A stretch of DNA of 64,000 bases from Sebastes aleutianus. Its lineage: Eukaryota > Chordata > Actinopteri > Perciformes > Sebastidae. Below the pieces are notes generated by a model. It was given only the letters and a program-made list of their open reading frames with translations, did no database searches and was not told where the DNA came from. Positions 45,105 through 55,835 of the stretch are shown here, piece after piece; position 1 is the first letter of the stretch; every line of letters begins with the position of its first letter. The stretch spans positions 15,355,000 through 15,418,999 of the forward strand of contig CAKAKS010000001.1 in the NCBI GenBank assembly GCA_916700875.1. The letters run 5' to 3'. Position numbers and translations under genes: made by a program.

Positions 45105-45461
45105 ACTGATTTTGCCCCGGGCTTTCTTCGTTTGTTTGTTTGAAATACCTAATGCTGTTGCCAATGGCAAGTATCTTTGTGTGTGCAAGCGCGTTTGTGT
45201 CTGCAGGATCTGGGTTGCAGGCCAGAAGGCTATTTTTTTTAAGTTGTTTCGTGAAGCATGGCTTGATTTTTACCTAATATTAATGGTGCTGGATAACAAT
45301 GGCTTATTAGCTTACGTTTAATCATTCTGCTGGTGATGGTACATATGCTACAGCCAGACTAGTGGCCTACTCTGTCATCATAAATTAGTTTCTATCCTGC
45401 TTTCTTGTTTTCTACTTGTCATTATCAGACGCTTTTGGGGAATTCGTTTGGTCTTTTCTTT

Positions 45462-45482
45462 TTCAGCACCATGGAGAGCAAC
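45462..45482 (+). promoter_or_regulatory. RE1/NRSE-like site
   Basis: TTCAGCACC, AT, GGAGAGCAAC; the left half is perfect and the right half has GGAGAG for GGACAG. The same variant occurs in I18. Confidence 0.55.
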
Positions 45483-45494
45483 ATGGTGTGCTTC

Positions 45495-45551
<57 letters not shown>
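45495..45551. repeat. TATC tetranucleotide microsatellite
   Basis: About 14 units, starting 12 bp after an RE1-like site; an equal-length copy lies at 49031-49087. Confidence 0.97.
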
Positions 45552-45864
45552 GTATCTATGCTAACAGTTATATGACATGTCAGGATTTGCAAATGTTTTA
45601 CTAGTACATGTCTGTGGCACTTATTATTTGAATTTAACTCTTACTCCATACATCATTATAAGGTAATAGTATGTCCTTCCCACTGTCATAACAACATGTA
45701 TGGATGACGTTTTTAACCAAAGTATCAAGTAAGCTCCCTTATTATACAGTTTTGCATTTGTTTTTTTTAACTATTTGAGTGGCTGTTTCTGCTGGTACAT
45801 ATAATAGTTGTATAGTCTCGAGTACAGTGCTTTTTCTCCAGGCGTTTCTGTAGTTCCTTACTGT

Positions 45865-45890
45865 GTACTCTTAGGGCCGCTGTTGGCCAG
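45865..45890 (+). promoter_or_regulatory. CSE (CGCT box) promoter element of V14
   Basis: GTACTCTTAGGGCCGCTG then TTGGCCAG; CGCT at 45878-45881, 273 bp before the ATG. GATATAAAG at about +33 is the most TATA-like sequence of the array; CCTCCCCCAT follows at +47. Confidence 0.85.
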
Positions 45891-46150
45891 TGTGTTGATG
45901 TTTCACGGTGGATATAAAGAGAAACCTCCCCCATAATGATGATATCAGAGAGAGAAAGACAGACACAGAGTTACAACGTCGGCGCACACTTAAACAACGA
46001 CCGTGCAGAAGCTCTTTTTACCGATTTGGAGGATTATGGAGTAACATCTTTTAGTCGTTTTTCATGACATTTAATGGACTATAAATATCCGGTCATCGTG
46101 GAACATAATTCGTCCCTTTAAATTCCGCGAGGAAAATGTCGGGCAGAACA

Positions 46151-48535
46151 ATGAGACGGCAAGTACTGTTGTTTTCCTTGGTCCTTCATCTCAGTTCAGT
46201 GCTCGGACAAGTCAGCTACTCCATTCCTGAGGAAATGCCGAGCGGCTCTTTAGTCGGTAATATTGCTCAAGATTTGGGTTTAGATGTAAAACGACTGAAA
46301 TCAGGCAAAGCTCGCGTGTATACGGGAGACAGTGCGGGATACATCGAGCTGAATAAAGAAAGAGGAGTCCTCCTCATCAGAGACAGAATAGACAGAGAAG
46401 CGATATGCAGACAGACTACCCCTTGTGCTTTACATTTTCAGATCATTTTAGAGAACCCCATGCAGTTTTACAGTGTCACAGTGGAGATTACAGATATAAA
46501 TGACAATCCTCCCACCTTTGAAAATAATGAAGTCAGTTTTAAAATCAGCGAATCTGCTGTAATTGGAGCAAAATTCGTGTTGGATAGAGCGATAGATCTT
46601 GATGTGGGTAAAAATGGTCTTCAAAAATATGATCTTAAACCTACTGATAATTTTGTACTGAAACGGGACAGCCATGGTGATGGAACAGAAAAAGTGGAAA
46701 TGATTTTACAGAAGCCTCTCGACAGAGAGAAAGAGGAGTTGGTCTCTTTAGTTTTAACCGCTTTTGATGGAGGAGACCCGCAAATGTCAGGAACAATTCG
46801 GATTTTCATCACGGTGTTAGATGTCAATGATAACGCTCCTGTTTTTACACAGTCCACCTACACAGCCACTGTTTTTGAAAACGCCCCAGAAGGGACAGTT
46901 GTCACCGCCGTTACTGCGTCAGATGCAGATTATGGTACTAATGGTAAAATAAAATATTCAATTACGAACAGTTTAGATCAAGCCCATGCACTGTTTAAGA
47001 TAAACGAAGACAGTGGTGAAATAAGATTGATTGGAAATATTGATTATGAAAATGCACGGAATTATCATATTAACATACGTGCAAGTGATGATGGTGGACT
47101 TACAGATTCGTGCAAAGTCGTAGTTGAAGTGGTGGATATGAACGACAACAAACCAACAATTAACATAATGTCAAAATCAAACTTGATATCTGAGCACTCT
47201 AAACCGAGCACTGTTGTAGCAATGATGAACGTCCAAGACCCAGATTCAAATGAAAACGGTAAAGTTCATTGTTTTATCAACGATAACACCCCTTTAACTA
47301 TAATGTCGACATCAAATAATTTCTATAGTTTAGTGACAGACAGTGATTTAGACAGAGAGATCGCTTCTCAGTATAATATAACAGTGACGTGCTCTGATGA
47401 GGGAGTGCCCTCCCTCTCCAGCAGCGTCACTCTCACCTTACAGATCTCTGATGTGAATGATAACGCGCCTGTCTTTGAGAGGAGCTCATATGAGGCCTAC
47501 ATTGTAGAAAACAACACACCAGGCCTCTCTATATTCACAGTGAAAGCCAGAGACGCTGACTGGAACCAGAATGCCCGTGTTTCTTACATACTGGAGGACT
47601 CCTCTGTTAACGGAGTTCCAGTCTCCTCATATGTGTCCGTTAGTGCTGATAGTGGAGTCATCCATGCAGTGCGCTCTTTTGACTACGAGCAGATCAAAGA
47701 CTTCCACTTCCACGTCAAAGCGCAGGATGGAGGTTCCCCTCCACTCAGTAGCAACGTGACTGTAAAAGTATCGATCCAGGACCAGAATGACAACCCTCCT
47801 CAGGTTCTGTACCCAGTCCAGACTGGTGGCTCTCTGGTGGCTGAAATGGTGCCTCGTTCAGCAGATGTGGGCTATCTGGTCACTAAAGTGGTGGCTGTTG
47901 ATGTGGACTCTGGACAGAATGCCTGGCTCTCCTATAAACTGCAGAAAGCCACAGACAGGGCGCTGTTTGAAGTGGGCTTACAGAATGGAGAAATAAGAAC
48001 TATCCGCCAAGTCACTGATAAAGATGCTGTGAAAAAAAGACTGACTGTTGTAGTGGAGGACAACGGGCAGCCCTCTCGTTCAGCTACAGTCATTGTTAAC
48101 GTGGCGGTGGCGGACAGCTTCCCTGAAGTGCTGTCTGAGTTCACTGACTTTACACACGACAAGGAGTACAATGACAACCTGACTTTTTACTTAGTGTTGG
48201 CTCTGGCTGTAGTCTCCTTCCTCTTCATCACGTGTTTAGTGGTTATTATATCAGTGAAGATCTACAGGTGGAGACAGTCTCGCGTCCTGTATCACTCCAG
48301 TCTTCCTGTGATTCCATATTATCCACCACGTTACTCAGACACTTTGGGGACAGGGACTCTCCAACACGTGTACAACTACGAGGTGTGCAGGACGACTGAC
48401 TCCAGAAAGAGTGACTGTAAGTTCGGAGGAGCCGGTAGTCAGAACGTGCTGATAATGGACCCCAGTTCTACAGGGACGATGCAGCGGATACAGAGTGAGA
48501 AGAGCATCCTGGATGAACCAGACTCTCCTCTAGAG
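46151..48535 (+). CDS. pcdhg: V14: protocadherin variable exon, intact (duplicate of V15)
   Basis: 795 codons from the ATG in AGAACAATGAGA; an in-frame ATG five codons upstream (46136, MSGRT) is possible. Signal peptide MRRQVLLFSLVLHLSSVLGQ. EC1: EEMPSGSLVGNIAQDLGL and CRQTTPC with an isoleucine before the loop (REAICRQ). EC2: DVGKNGLQKYDLKP, RDSHGDGTEKVEMILQ. EC3: YTATVFENAPEGTVVTAVTA and SLDQAHALFKINEDSG. The shared half has HFHVKA, VKVSIQ and KKRLTVVV, which only V15 also carries together. Two base changes in the tail (48292 and 48304) separate it from V15. Ends at GAG|GTTGGT, the same donor and trailing codons as V13. Confidence 0.95.
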
Positions 48536-48619
48536 GTTGGTCATTTCAGTTGTAACTTGTTTGTATGTTCTCTGTGACTGGTAAGTTCCTAACCAGGCGC
48601 CATTTATGACTAGTCTGCA

Positions 48620-48640
48620 ATCAGCACCATGGACAAAGAC
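48620..48640 (+). promoter_or_regulatory. RE1/NRSE-like site, weakened right half
   Basis: Duplicate of the I13 site: ATCAGCACC, AT, GGACAAAGAC. Confidence 0.5.
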
Positions 48641-48997
48641 ACTGATTTTGCCCCGGGCTTTCTTCGTTTGTTTGTTTGAAATACCTAATGCTGTTGCCAA
48701 TGGCAAGTATCTTTGTGTGTGCAAGCGCGTTTGTGTCTGCAGGATCTGGGTTGCAGGCCAGAAGGCTATTTTTTTTAAGTTGTTTCGTGAAGCATGGCTT
48801 GATTTTTACCTAATATTAATGGTGCTGGATAACAATGGCTTATTAGCTTACGTTTAATCATTCTGCTGGTGATGGTACATATGCTACAGCCAGACTAGTG
48901 GCCTACTCTGTCATCATAAATTAGTTTCTATCCTGCTTTCTTGTTTTCTACTTGTCATTATCAGACGCTTTTGGGGAATTCGTTTGGTCTTTTCTTT

Positions 48998-49018
48998 TTC
49001 AGCACCATGGAGAGCAAC
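48998..49018 (+). promoter_or_regulatory. RE1/NRSE-like site
   Basis: Duplicate of the second I13 site: TTCAGCACC, AT, GGAGAGCAAC. Confidence 0.55.
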
Positions 49019-49030
49019 ATGGTGTGCTTC

Positions 49031-49087
<57 letters not shown>
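49031..49087. repeat. TATC tetranucleotide microsatellite (duplicate copy)
   Basis: Same unit number and flanks as 45495-45551. Confidence 0.97.
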
Positions 49088-49400
49088 GTATCTATGCTAA
49101 CAGTTATATGACATGTCAGGATTTGCAAATGTTTTACTAGTACATGTCTGTGGCACTTATTATTTGAATTTAACTCTTACTCCATACATCATTATAAGGT
49201 AATAGTATGTCCTTCCCACTGTCATAACAACATGTATGGATGACGTTTTTAACCAAAGTATCAAGTAAGCTCCCTTATTATACAGTTTTGCATTTGTTTT
49301 TTTTAACTATTTGAGTGGCTGTTTCTGCTGGTACATATAATAGTTGTATAGTCTCGAGTACAGTGCTTTTTCTCCAGGCGTTTCTGTAGTTCCTTACTGT

Positions 49401-49426
49401 GTACTCTTAGGGCCGCTGTTGGCCAG
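49401..49426 (+). promoter_or_regulatory. CSE (CGCT box) promoter element of V15
   Basis: CGCT at 49414-49417, 273 bp before the ATG; identical to the V14 promoter. Confidence 0.85.
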
Positions 49427-49686
49427 TGTGTTGATGTTTCACGGTGGATATAAAGAGAAACCTCCCCCATAATGATGATATCAGAGAGAGAAAGACAGAC
49501 ACAGAGTTACAACGTCGGCGCACACTTAAACAACGACCGTGCAGAAGCTCTTTTTACCGATTTGGAGGATTATGGAGTAACATCTTTTAGTCGTTTTTCA
49601 TGACATTTAATGGACTATAAATATCCGGTCATCGTGGAACATAATTCGTCCCTTTAAATTCCGCGAGGAAAATGTCGGGCAGAACA

Positions 49687-52071
49687 ATGAGACGGCAAGT
49701 ACTGTTGTTTTCCTTGGTCCTTCATCTCAGTTCAGTGCTCGGACAAGTCAGCTACTCCATTCCTGAGGAAATGCCGAGCGGCTCTTTAGTCGGTAATATT
49801 GCTCAAGATTTGGGTTTAGATGTAAAACGACTGAAATCAGGCAAAGCTCGCGTGTATACGGGAGACAGTGCGGGATACATCGAGCTGAATAAAGAAAGAG
49901 GAGTCCTCCTCATCAGAGACAGAATAGACAGAGAAGCGATATGCAGACAGACTACCCCTTGTGCTTTACATTTTCAGATCATTTTAGAGAACCCCATGCA
50001 GTTTTACAGTGTCACAGTGGAGATTACAGATATAAATGACAATCCTCCCACCTTTGAAAATAATGAAGTCAGTTTTAAAATCAGCGAATCTGCTGTAATT
50101 GGAGCAAAATTCGTGTTGGATAGAGCGATAGATCTTGATGTGGGTAAAAATGGTCTTCAAAAATATGATCTTAAACCTACTGATAATTTTGTACTGAAAC
50201 GGGACAGCCATGGTGATGGAACAGAAAAAGTGGAAATGATTTTACAGAAGCCTCTCGACAGAGAGAAAGAGGAGTTGGTCTCTTTAGTTTTAACCGCTTT
50301 TGATGGAGGAGACCCGCAAATGTCAGGAACAATTCGGATTTTCATCACGGTGTTAGATGTCAATGATAACGCTCCTGTTTTTACACAGTCCACCTACACA
50401 GCCACTGTTTTTGAAAACGCCCCAGAAGGGACAGTTGTCACCGCCGTTACTGCGTCAGATGCAGATTATGGTACTAATGGTAAAATAAAATATTCAATTA
50501 CGAACAGTTTAGATCAAGCCCATGCACTGTTTAAGATAAACGAAGACAGTGGTGAAATAAGATTGATTGGAAATATTGATTATGAAAATGCACGGAATTA
50601 TCATATTAACATACGTGCAAGTGATGATGGTGGACTTACAGATTCGTGCAAAGTCGTAGTTGAAGTGGTGGATATGAACGACAACAAACCAACAATTAAC
50701 ATAATGTCAAAATCAAACTTGATATCTGAGCACTCTAAACCGAGCACTGTTGTAGCAATGATGAACGTCCAAGACCCAGATTCAAATGAAAACGGTAAAG
50801 TTCATTGTTTTATCAACGATAACACCCCTTTAACTATAATGTCGACATCAAATAATTTCTATAGTTTAGTGACAGACAGTGATTTAGACAGAGAGATCGC
50901 TTCTCAGTATAATATAACAGTGACGTGCTCTGATGAGGGAGTGCCCTCCCTCTCCAGCAGCGTCACTCTCACCTTACAGATCTCTGATGTGAATGATAAC
51001 GCGCCTGTCTTTGAGAGGAGCTCATATGAGGCCTACATTGTAGAAAACAACACACCAGGCCTCTCTATATTCACAGTGAAAGCCAGAGACGCTGACTGGA
51101 ACCAGAATGCCCGTGTTTCTTACATACTGGAGGACTCCTCTGTTAACGGAGTTCCAGTCTCCTCATATGTGTCCGTTAGTGCTGATAGTGGAGTCATCCA
51201 TGCAGTGCGCTCTTTTGACTACGAGCAGATCAAAGACTTCCACTTCCACGTCAAAGCGCAGGATGGAGGTTCCCCTCCACTCAGTAGCAACGTGACTGTA
51301 AAAGTATCGATCCAGGACCAGAATGACAACCCTCCTCAGGTTCTGTACCCAGTCCAGACTGGTGGCTCTCTGGTGGCTGAAATGGTGCCTCGTTCAGCAG
51401 ATGTGGGCTATCTGGTCACTAAAGTGGTGGCTGTTGATGTGGACTCTGGACAGAATGCCTGGCTCTCCTATAAACTGCAGAAAGCCACAGACAGGGCGCT
51501 GTTTGAAGTGGGCTTACAGAATGGAGAAATAAGAACTATCCGCCAAGTCACTGATAAAGATGCTGTGAAAAAAAGACTGACTGTTGTAGTGGAGGACAAC
51601 GGGCAGCCCTCTCGTTCAGCTACAGTCATTGTTAACGTGGCGGTGGCGGACAGCTTCCCTGAAGTGCTGTCTGAGTTCACTGACTTTACACACGACAAGG
51701 AGTACAATGACAACCTGACTTTTTACTTAGTGTTGGCTCTGGCTGTAGTCTCCTTCCTCTTCATCACGTGTTTAGTGGTTATTATATCAGTGAAGATCTA
51801 CAGGTGGAGACAGTCTCGCGTCCTGTACCACTCCAGTCTCCCTGTGATTCCATATTATCCACCACGTTACTCAGACACTTTGGGGACAGGGACTCTCCAA
51901 CACGTGTACAACTACGAGGTGTGCAGGACGACTGACTCCAGAAAGAGTGACTGTAAGTTCGGAGGAGCCGGTAGTCAGAACGTGCTGATAATGGACCCCA
52001 GTTCTACAGGGACGATGCAGCGGATACAGAGTGAGAAGAGCATCCTGGATGAACCAGACTCTCCTCTAGAG
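49687..52071 (+). CDS. pcdhg: V15: protocadherin variable exon, intact (duplicate of V14)
   Basis: 795 codons, ATG in AGAACAATGAGA, with the same optional upstream ATG (49672). The protein encoded up to the donor is identical to V14, so the two exons would give receptors of one and the same recognition type under two identical promoters. The tail codons around 51828 and 51840 carry the C variants seen in V13 rather than the T variants of V14. The donor is GAG|GTCAGA and the following interval belongs to another lineage (I15, related to I17). The exon is therefore a join of a V14-type 5' part and a different 3' end. Confidence 0.95.
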
Positions 52072-52125
52072 GTCAGAATATTACGATTTTTACTTCGCAG
52101 TGATGTAATTTACAACCCAAACCGT

Positions 52126-52146
52126 TTCAGTACCTTGGACAGAGAA
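52126..52146 (+). promoter_or_regulatory. RE1/NRSE-like site
   Basis: TTCAGTACC, TT, GGACAGAGAA; one change in the left half. Confidence 0.6.
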
Positions 52147-52419
52147 ATAACAGCATATCTTGTCTTTTTTTCTTTCTTTTTATATTGCTCCTTTATGTAA
52201 AAGTTGTTTTTCTCCTTCATTGAAATTACACATGGTTGTCTTTATATTGGGCCAATATTTCTTGGTATTTATTCGTGGAACATATTGTGCTGTTTTGCAT
52301 TAATTTTCCAATTAAACAGCACCAATGGTGTTTGTGGAGTGTTTGTGTATTCAGCGGCCATAGAAGTAACAACAGAGGCAGCAGTATTTATTTTTTAAAC
52401 TTGTGTAATTTCGTCTTGT

Positions 52420-52446
52420 GAACTCAGTGGGCCGCTGTTGACCAGC
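52420..52446 (+). promoter_or_regulatory. CSE (CGCT box) promoter element of V16
   Basis: GAACTCAGTGGGCCGCTG then TTGACCAG; CGCT at 52433-52436, 269 bp before the ATG. TTTATATACC lies at about +36. Confidence 0.85.
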
Positions 52447-52701
52447 GTCTTAGTGTTTAAATTTATATTTATATACCAGGACATCCCCCTGTTCTCTCAC
52501 AAGAGAGAAGGACTCCGAAGCATAACGCACAGTCGACGGTGGATAAAACGCCATGCACGGAATATCACGTTGGAATAATATAATCGTCTATTGTTGACTG
52601 AACAGATCATTCTGGATTATTTTTTATTTGCATCGGCGGCGCTGATTGCAAAAGGGAGGAGAACAAGTTAATTTGGTTCGACGGGTGAGCCTGACAGAAC
52701 A

Positions 52702-55083
52702 ATGAGACGGCAAGTACTGTTGTTTTTCTCGGTCCTGTGTCTCAGTTCAGTGCTCGGCCAGGTCAGCTACTCCATTCCCGAGGAAATGGAGAAAGGCTCA
52801 TTGGTCTGTAATTTAGCTCAGGATTTAGGGCTAGATTTTAAAAGGCTCAATTCGGGCAGAGCTCGTATTCATTCTGGAGACAGTGCGGAATACATGGAGC
52901 TGAACAGAGACAGGGGCGTCCTCCTTATCAAAGAGAGGATAGACAGAGAAACGCTGTGTGGAGAAACGACGCCCTGTGCTTTGCATTTGCAGATGATTTT
53001 GGAAAATCCGATGGAATTGTTCCGCATAACAATAGAAATCACAGACATAAACGATAATGCTCCCAGCTTTGAATCGAAAGAGAAGCGTTTTGAAATCAGC
53101 GAGTCTGCAGTTATTGGGTCTAAATTTGTGCTGGACAAAGCCATCGATGCTGACATCGGTACAAATGGTCTCCAGAGCTATTCGCTTAATCCAACAAACA
53201 ACTTTGCATTGAAACTAGAGAATCAAGCGGACGGAGGTAAAAAGGTAGAAATGGTTTTACAGAAGCCTCTAGACCGAGAGCACCAGGAGCAGATCTCACT
53301 GTTATTAACTGCTCTAGATGGAGGGCAGCCGCGTATGTCTGGCACAATGCAGATCATTATTAACGTATTAGATGCAAACGATAATGCGCCTGTATTCACT
53401 AAACCAGTATACAAGACAACAATAACCGAGAATTCCCAGAGGGGAACCAGTGTTATAACTGTTAGTGCATCTGATAAAGATGGAGGCTCTAATGGAGAAA
53501 TATCATATGCAATTTCAAATAAGCGTCGATTATCTGACCTATTTCAGATCGATGGAAGAACAGGAGAGGTTATCTTGATCGGTGAAATAGATTATGAAAA
53601 AGCGAAGCTTTTCCAAATAGATATCGAGGCTATTGATAATGGAGGACTCTCTGACTCCAGTAAGATACTGATTGATGTCACTGATGTCAATGACAACAAT
53701 CCTCAGTTGAAATTACTTTCTAAATCAGACAGCATTTTAGAAGACTCTCCTGAGAATACTGTTATTGCTATGCTGAGCGTAAATGACCCTGACTCTGAGA
53801 GGAATGGAGAGGTGAAGTGTAATATTAACGATGACATTCCTTTTAAAATACAAAGTACAATGAATGGATTTTATAGTTTACTTACAGAGGTAGCTTTGGA
53901 TAGAGAGGTCGCCTCCCATTATAATATAACAGTGACGTGCTCTGATGAGGGAGTGCCCTCCCTCTCCAGCAGCGTCACTCTCACCTTACAGATCTCTGAT
54001 GTGAATGATAACGCGCCTGTCTTTGAGAGGAGCTCATATGAGGCCTACATTGTAGAAAACAACACACCAGGCCTCTCTATATTCACAGTGAAAGCCAGAG
54101 ACGCTGACTGGAACCAGAATGCCCGTGTTTCTTACATACTGGAGGACTCCTCTGTTAACGGAGTGCCGGTCTCCTCATATGTGTCCGTTAGTGCTGATAG
54201 TGGAGTCATCCATGCAGTGCGCTCTTTTGACTACGAGCAGATCAAAGACTTCCACTTCCACGTCAAAGCGCAGGATGGAGGTTCCCCTCCACTCAGTAGC
54301 ACCGTGACTGTGAAAGTAAAGATCCAGGACCAGAACGACAACCCCCCTCAGGTTCTGTACCCAGTCCAGACTGGTGGCTCTCTGGTGGCTGAAATGGTGC
54401 CTCGTTCAGCAGATGTGGGCTATCTGGTCACTAAAGTGGTGGCTGTTGATGTGGACTCTGGACAGAATGCCTGGCTCTCCTATAAACTGCAGAAAGCCAC
54501 AGACAGGGCGCTGTTTGAAGTGGGCTTACAGAATGGAGAAATAAGAACTATCCGCCAAGCCACTGATAAAGATGCTGTGAAACAAAGATTGACTGTTATA
54601 GTGGAGGACAACGGGCAGCCCTCTCGTTCAGCTACAGTCATTGTTAACGTGGCGGTGGCGGACAGCTTCCCTGAAGTGCTGTCTGAGTTCACTGACTTTA
54701 CACACGACAAGGAGTACAATGACAACCTGACTTTTTACTTAGTGTTGGCTCTGGCTGTAGTCTCCTTCCTCTTCATCACGTGTTTAGTGGTTATTATATC
54801 AGTGAAGATCTACAGGTGGAGACAGTCTCGCGTCATGTATCACTCCAGTCTCCCTGTGATTCCATATTATCCACCACGTTACTCAGACACTTTGGGGACA
54901 GGGACTCTCCAACACGTGTACAACTACGAGGTGTGCAGGACGACTGACTCCAGAAAGAGTGACTGTAAGTTCGGAGGAGCCGGTAGTCAGAACGTGCTGA
55001 TAATGGACCCCAGTTCTACAGGGACGATGCAGCGGATACAGTGTGAGAAGAGCATCCTGGATGAACCAGACTCTCCTCTAGAG
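52702..55083 (+). CDS. pcdhg: V16: protocadherin variable exon, intact, with extra cysteines
   Basis: 794 codons from the ATG in AGAACAATGAGA (MRRQVLLFFSVLCLSSVLGQ). EC1 has an unusual cysteine (GSLVCNLAQDLGLDFKRL where others have GSLVGNIAQ) besides the CGETTPC loop. EC2: KRFEISESAVIGSKFVLDKA, NPTNNFALKLENQADGGKK and DREHQEQISLLLTALDGGQ. EC3: ISNKRRLSDLFQIDGRTGEV. EC4: STMNGFYSLLTEVALDRE, related to V11-V13. In the shared half: HFHVKA, SSTVTVKVKIQ (loss of the usual N-V-T glycosylation site), RQATDK, a methionine in RVMYHSS and a cysteine in IQCEKS of the tail. The unusual cysteines at both ends may be unpaired. Donor GAG|GTCAGA. Confidence 0.95.
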
Positions 55084-55147
55084 GTCAGACATTGCTAGCT
55101 ATATATTCTTTCGTTTAAATTACGCTTTAAATCACTTTCCTTGTATT

Positions 55148-55168
55148 TTCAGCACCTTGGAGAGCGAC
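55148..55168 (+). promoter_or_regulatory. RE1/NRSE-like site
   Basis: TTCAGCACC, TT, GGAGAGCGAC; one change in the right half, 65 bp after the donor. Confidence 0.6.
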
Positions 55169-55291
55169 ATGATTACATTTTCAAAACCATGTATTTTTTC
55201 AAGTTAGTCATATGGGGCTAATACCTGTTTTAAGCGTTGGCACACAGCATGAGACTGATAAGTTAGTTTGATTGCTTCAGTTAGTCCAAAT

Positions 55292-55312
55292 TCCAGCACC
55301 TTGGAAAACGAC
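55292..55312 (+). promoter_or_regulatory. RE1/NRSE-like site, weak
   Basis: TCCAGCACC, TT, GGAAAACGAC; the right half has lost the GGACAG core, so this may be a decaying copy. Confidence 0.4.
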
Positions 55313-55552
55313 ATTGAAAGCACAGCTTCACCTCTTTTCCCTTTTCTACGCTCCCTCCTCATGTCCTTTTCCCTGTCTGTAGTAGAGTGGTTCATCAAGT
55401 ATTCTACTACCCATTTCATTTGACTGAATCTCGATAGGAGAATCTCGTTTGTTTTGTTAGTCTGGAAAGCTGGGTAGGCTGTGTGTAATTTCTGTAGTAT
55501 TTTGAATTTGCATGGCTTTTTTTGCTGTATTACTTGTGTACTTTCACAATTT

Positions 55553-55579
55553 GAACTCATCGGGCCGCTGTTGCCCAAT
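55553..55579 (+). promoter_or_regulatory. CSE (CGCT box) promoter element of V17
   Basis: GAACTCATCGGGCCGCTG then TTGCCCAAT; CGCT at 55566-55569, 270 bp before the ATG. TTTATAAC at about +34. Confidence 0.82.
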
Positions 55580-55835
55580 GTGTTGCAGTTGCGAGTTGTT
55601 TTTATAACAGCCATCTTCCTGGCATATAACTGAGGCACAGTCACATACGTAGCAAGCTCACTACGGAGATCAGACCCTGTTATCTACGGACCTCTCAAGC
55701 TGGACTTCTATTTTTTTGAATCTGTGGATTTAAAACATTTTCTCTTCCATTTGTAATTTACATCTAACGGAATCTTATTCGTAAAACGGAATAAAACACG
55801 GTAGCTGTGGTGCAACAGAGGTATCGGACAGAACA

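Larger units (their letters stand above)
45000..46150. other. Intergenic interval I13 (V13 to V14)
   Basis: No gene seen. Two RE1-like sites (45084, 45462), a TATC microsatellite right after the second, AT-rich sequence, CSE (45865) and the V14 leader. Confidence 0.88.
44769..48291. repeat. Tandem duplication, copy 1 (V13 3' end, I13, most of V14)
   Basis: Matches 48305-51827 at a constant offset of 3,536 bp, with no difference found in the stretches compared by eye, including the TATC microsatellite length. Base differences at 44756, 44768 and 48292 mark the edges. Confidence 0.9.
48536..49686. other. Intergenic interval I14 (V14 to V15)
   Basis: No gene seen. Same content as I13, base for base as far as compared: two RE1-like sites, TATC microsatellite, CSE, leader. 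Confidence 0.88.
48305..51827. repeat. Tandem duplication, copy 2 (V14 3' end, I14, most of V15)
   Basis: Second copy of the 3,536-bp unit. Beyond the exon end the copies part: V14 is followed by a GTTGGT donor and I14, V15 by a GTCAGA donor and I15. Confidence 0.9.
52072..52701. other. Intergenic interval I15 (V15 to V16)
   Basis: No gene seen. RE1 (52126) 55 bp after the donor, T-rich stretch, CSE (52420), leader. Clearly homologous to I17. Confidence 0.87.
55084..55835. other. Intergenic interval I16 (V16 to V17)
   Basis: No gene seen. Two RE1-like sites (55148, 55292) 144 bp apart, CSE (55553), leader. A long minus-strand open frame here (55204-55644) has no recognisable domain and spans the promoter. 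Confidence 0.85.

Noticed and set aside
45495..45551. Regular repeats that might suggest a CRISPR-like array
   Set aside because: Simple TATC microsatellite without spacers, in a vertebrate locus.
55204..55644. 146-codon minus-strand open frame in I16
   Set aside because: It covers an RE1-like site and the V17 CSE, is low in complexity and has no recognisable domain; probably chance.
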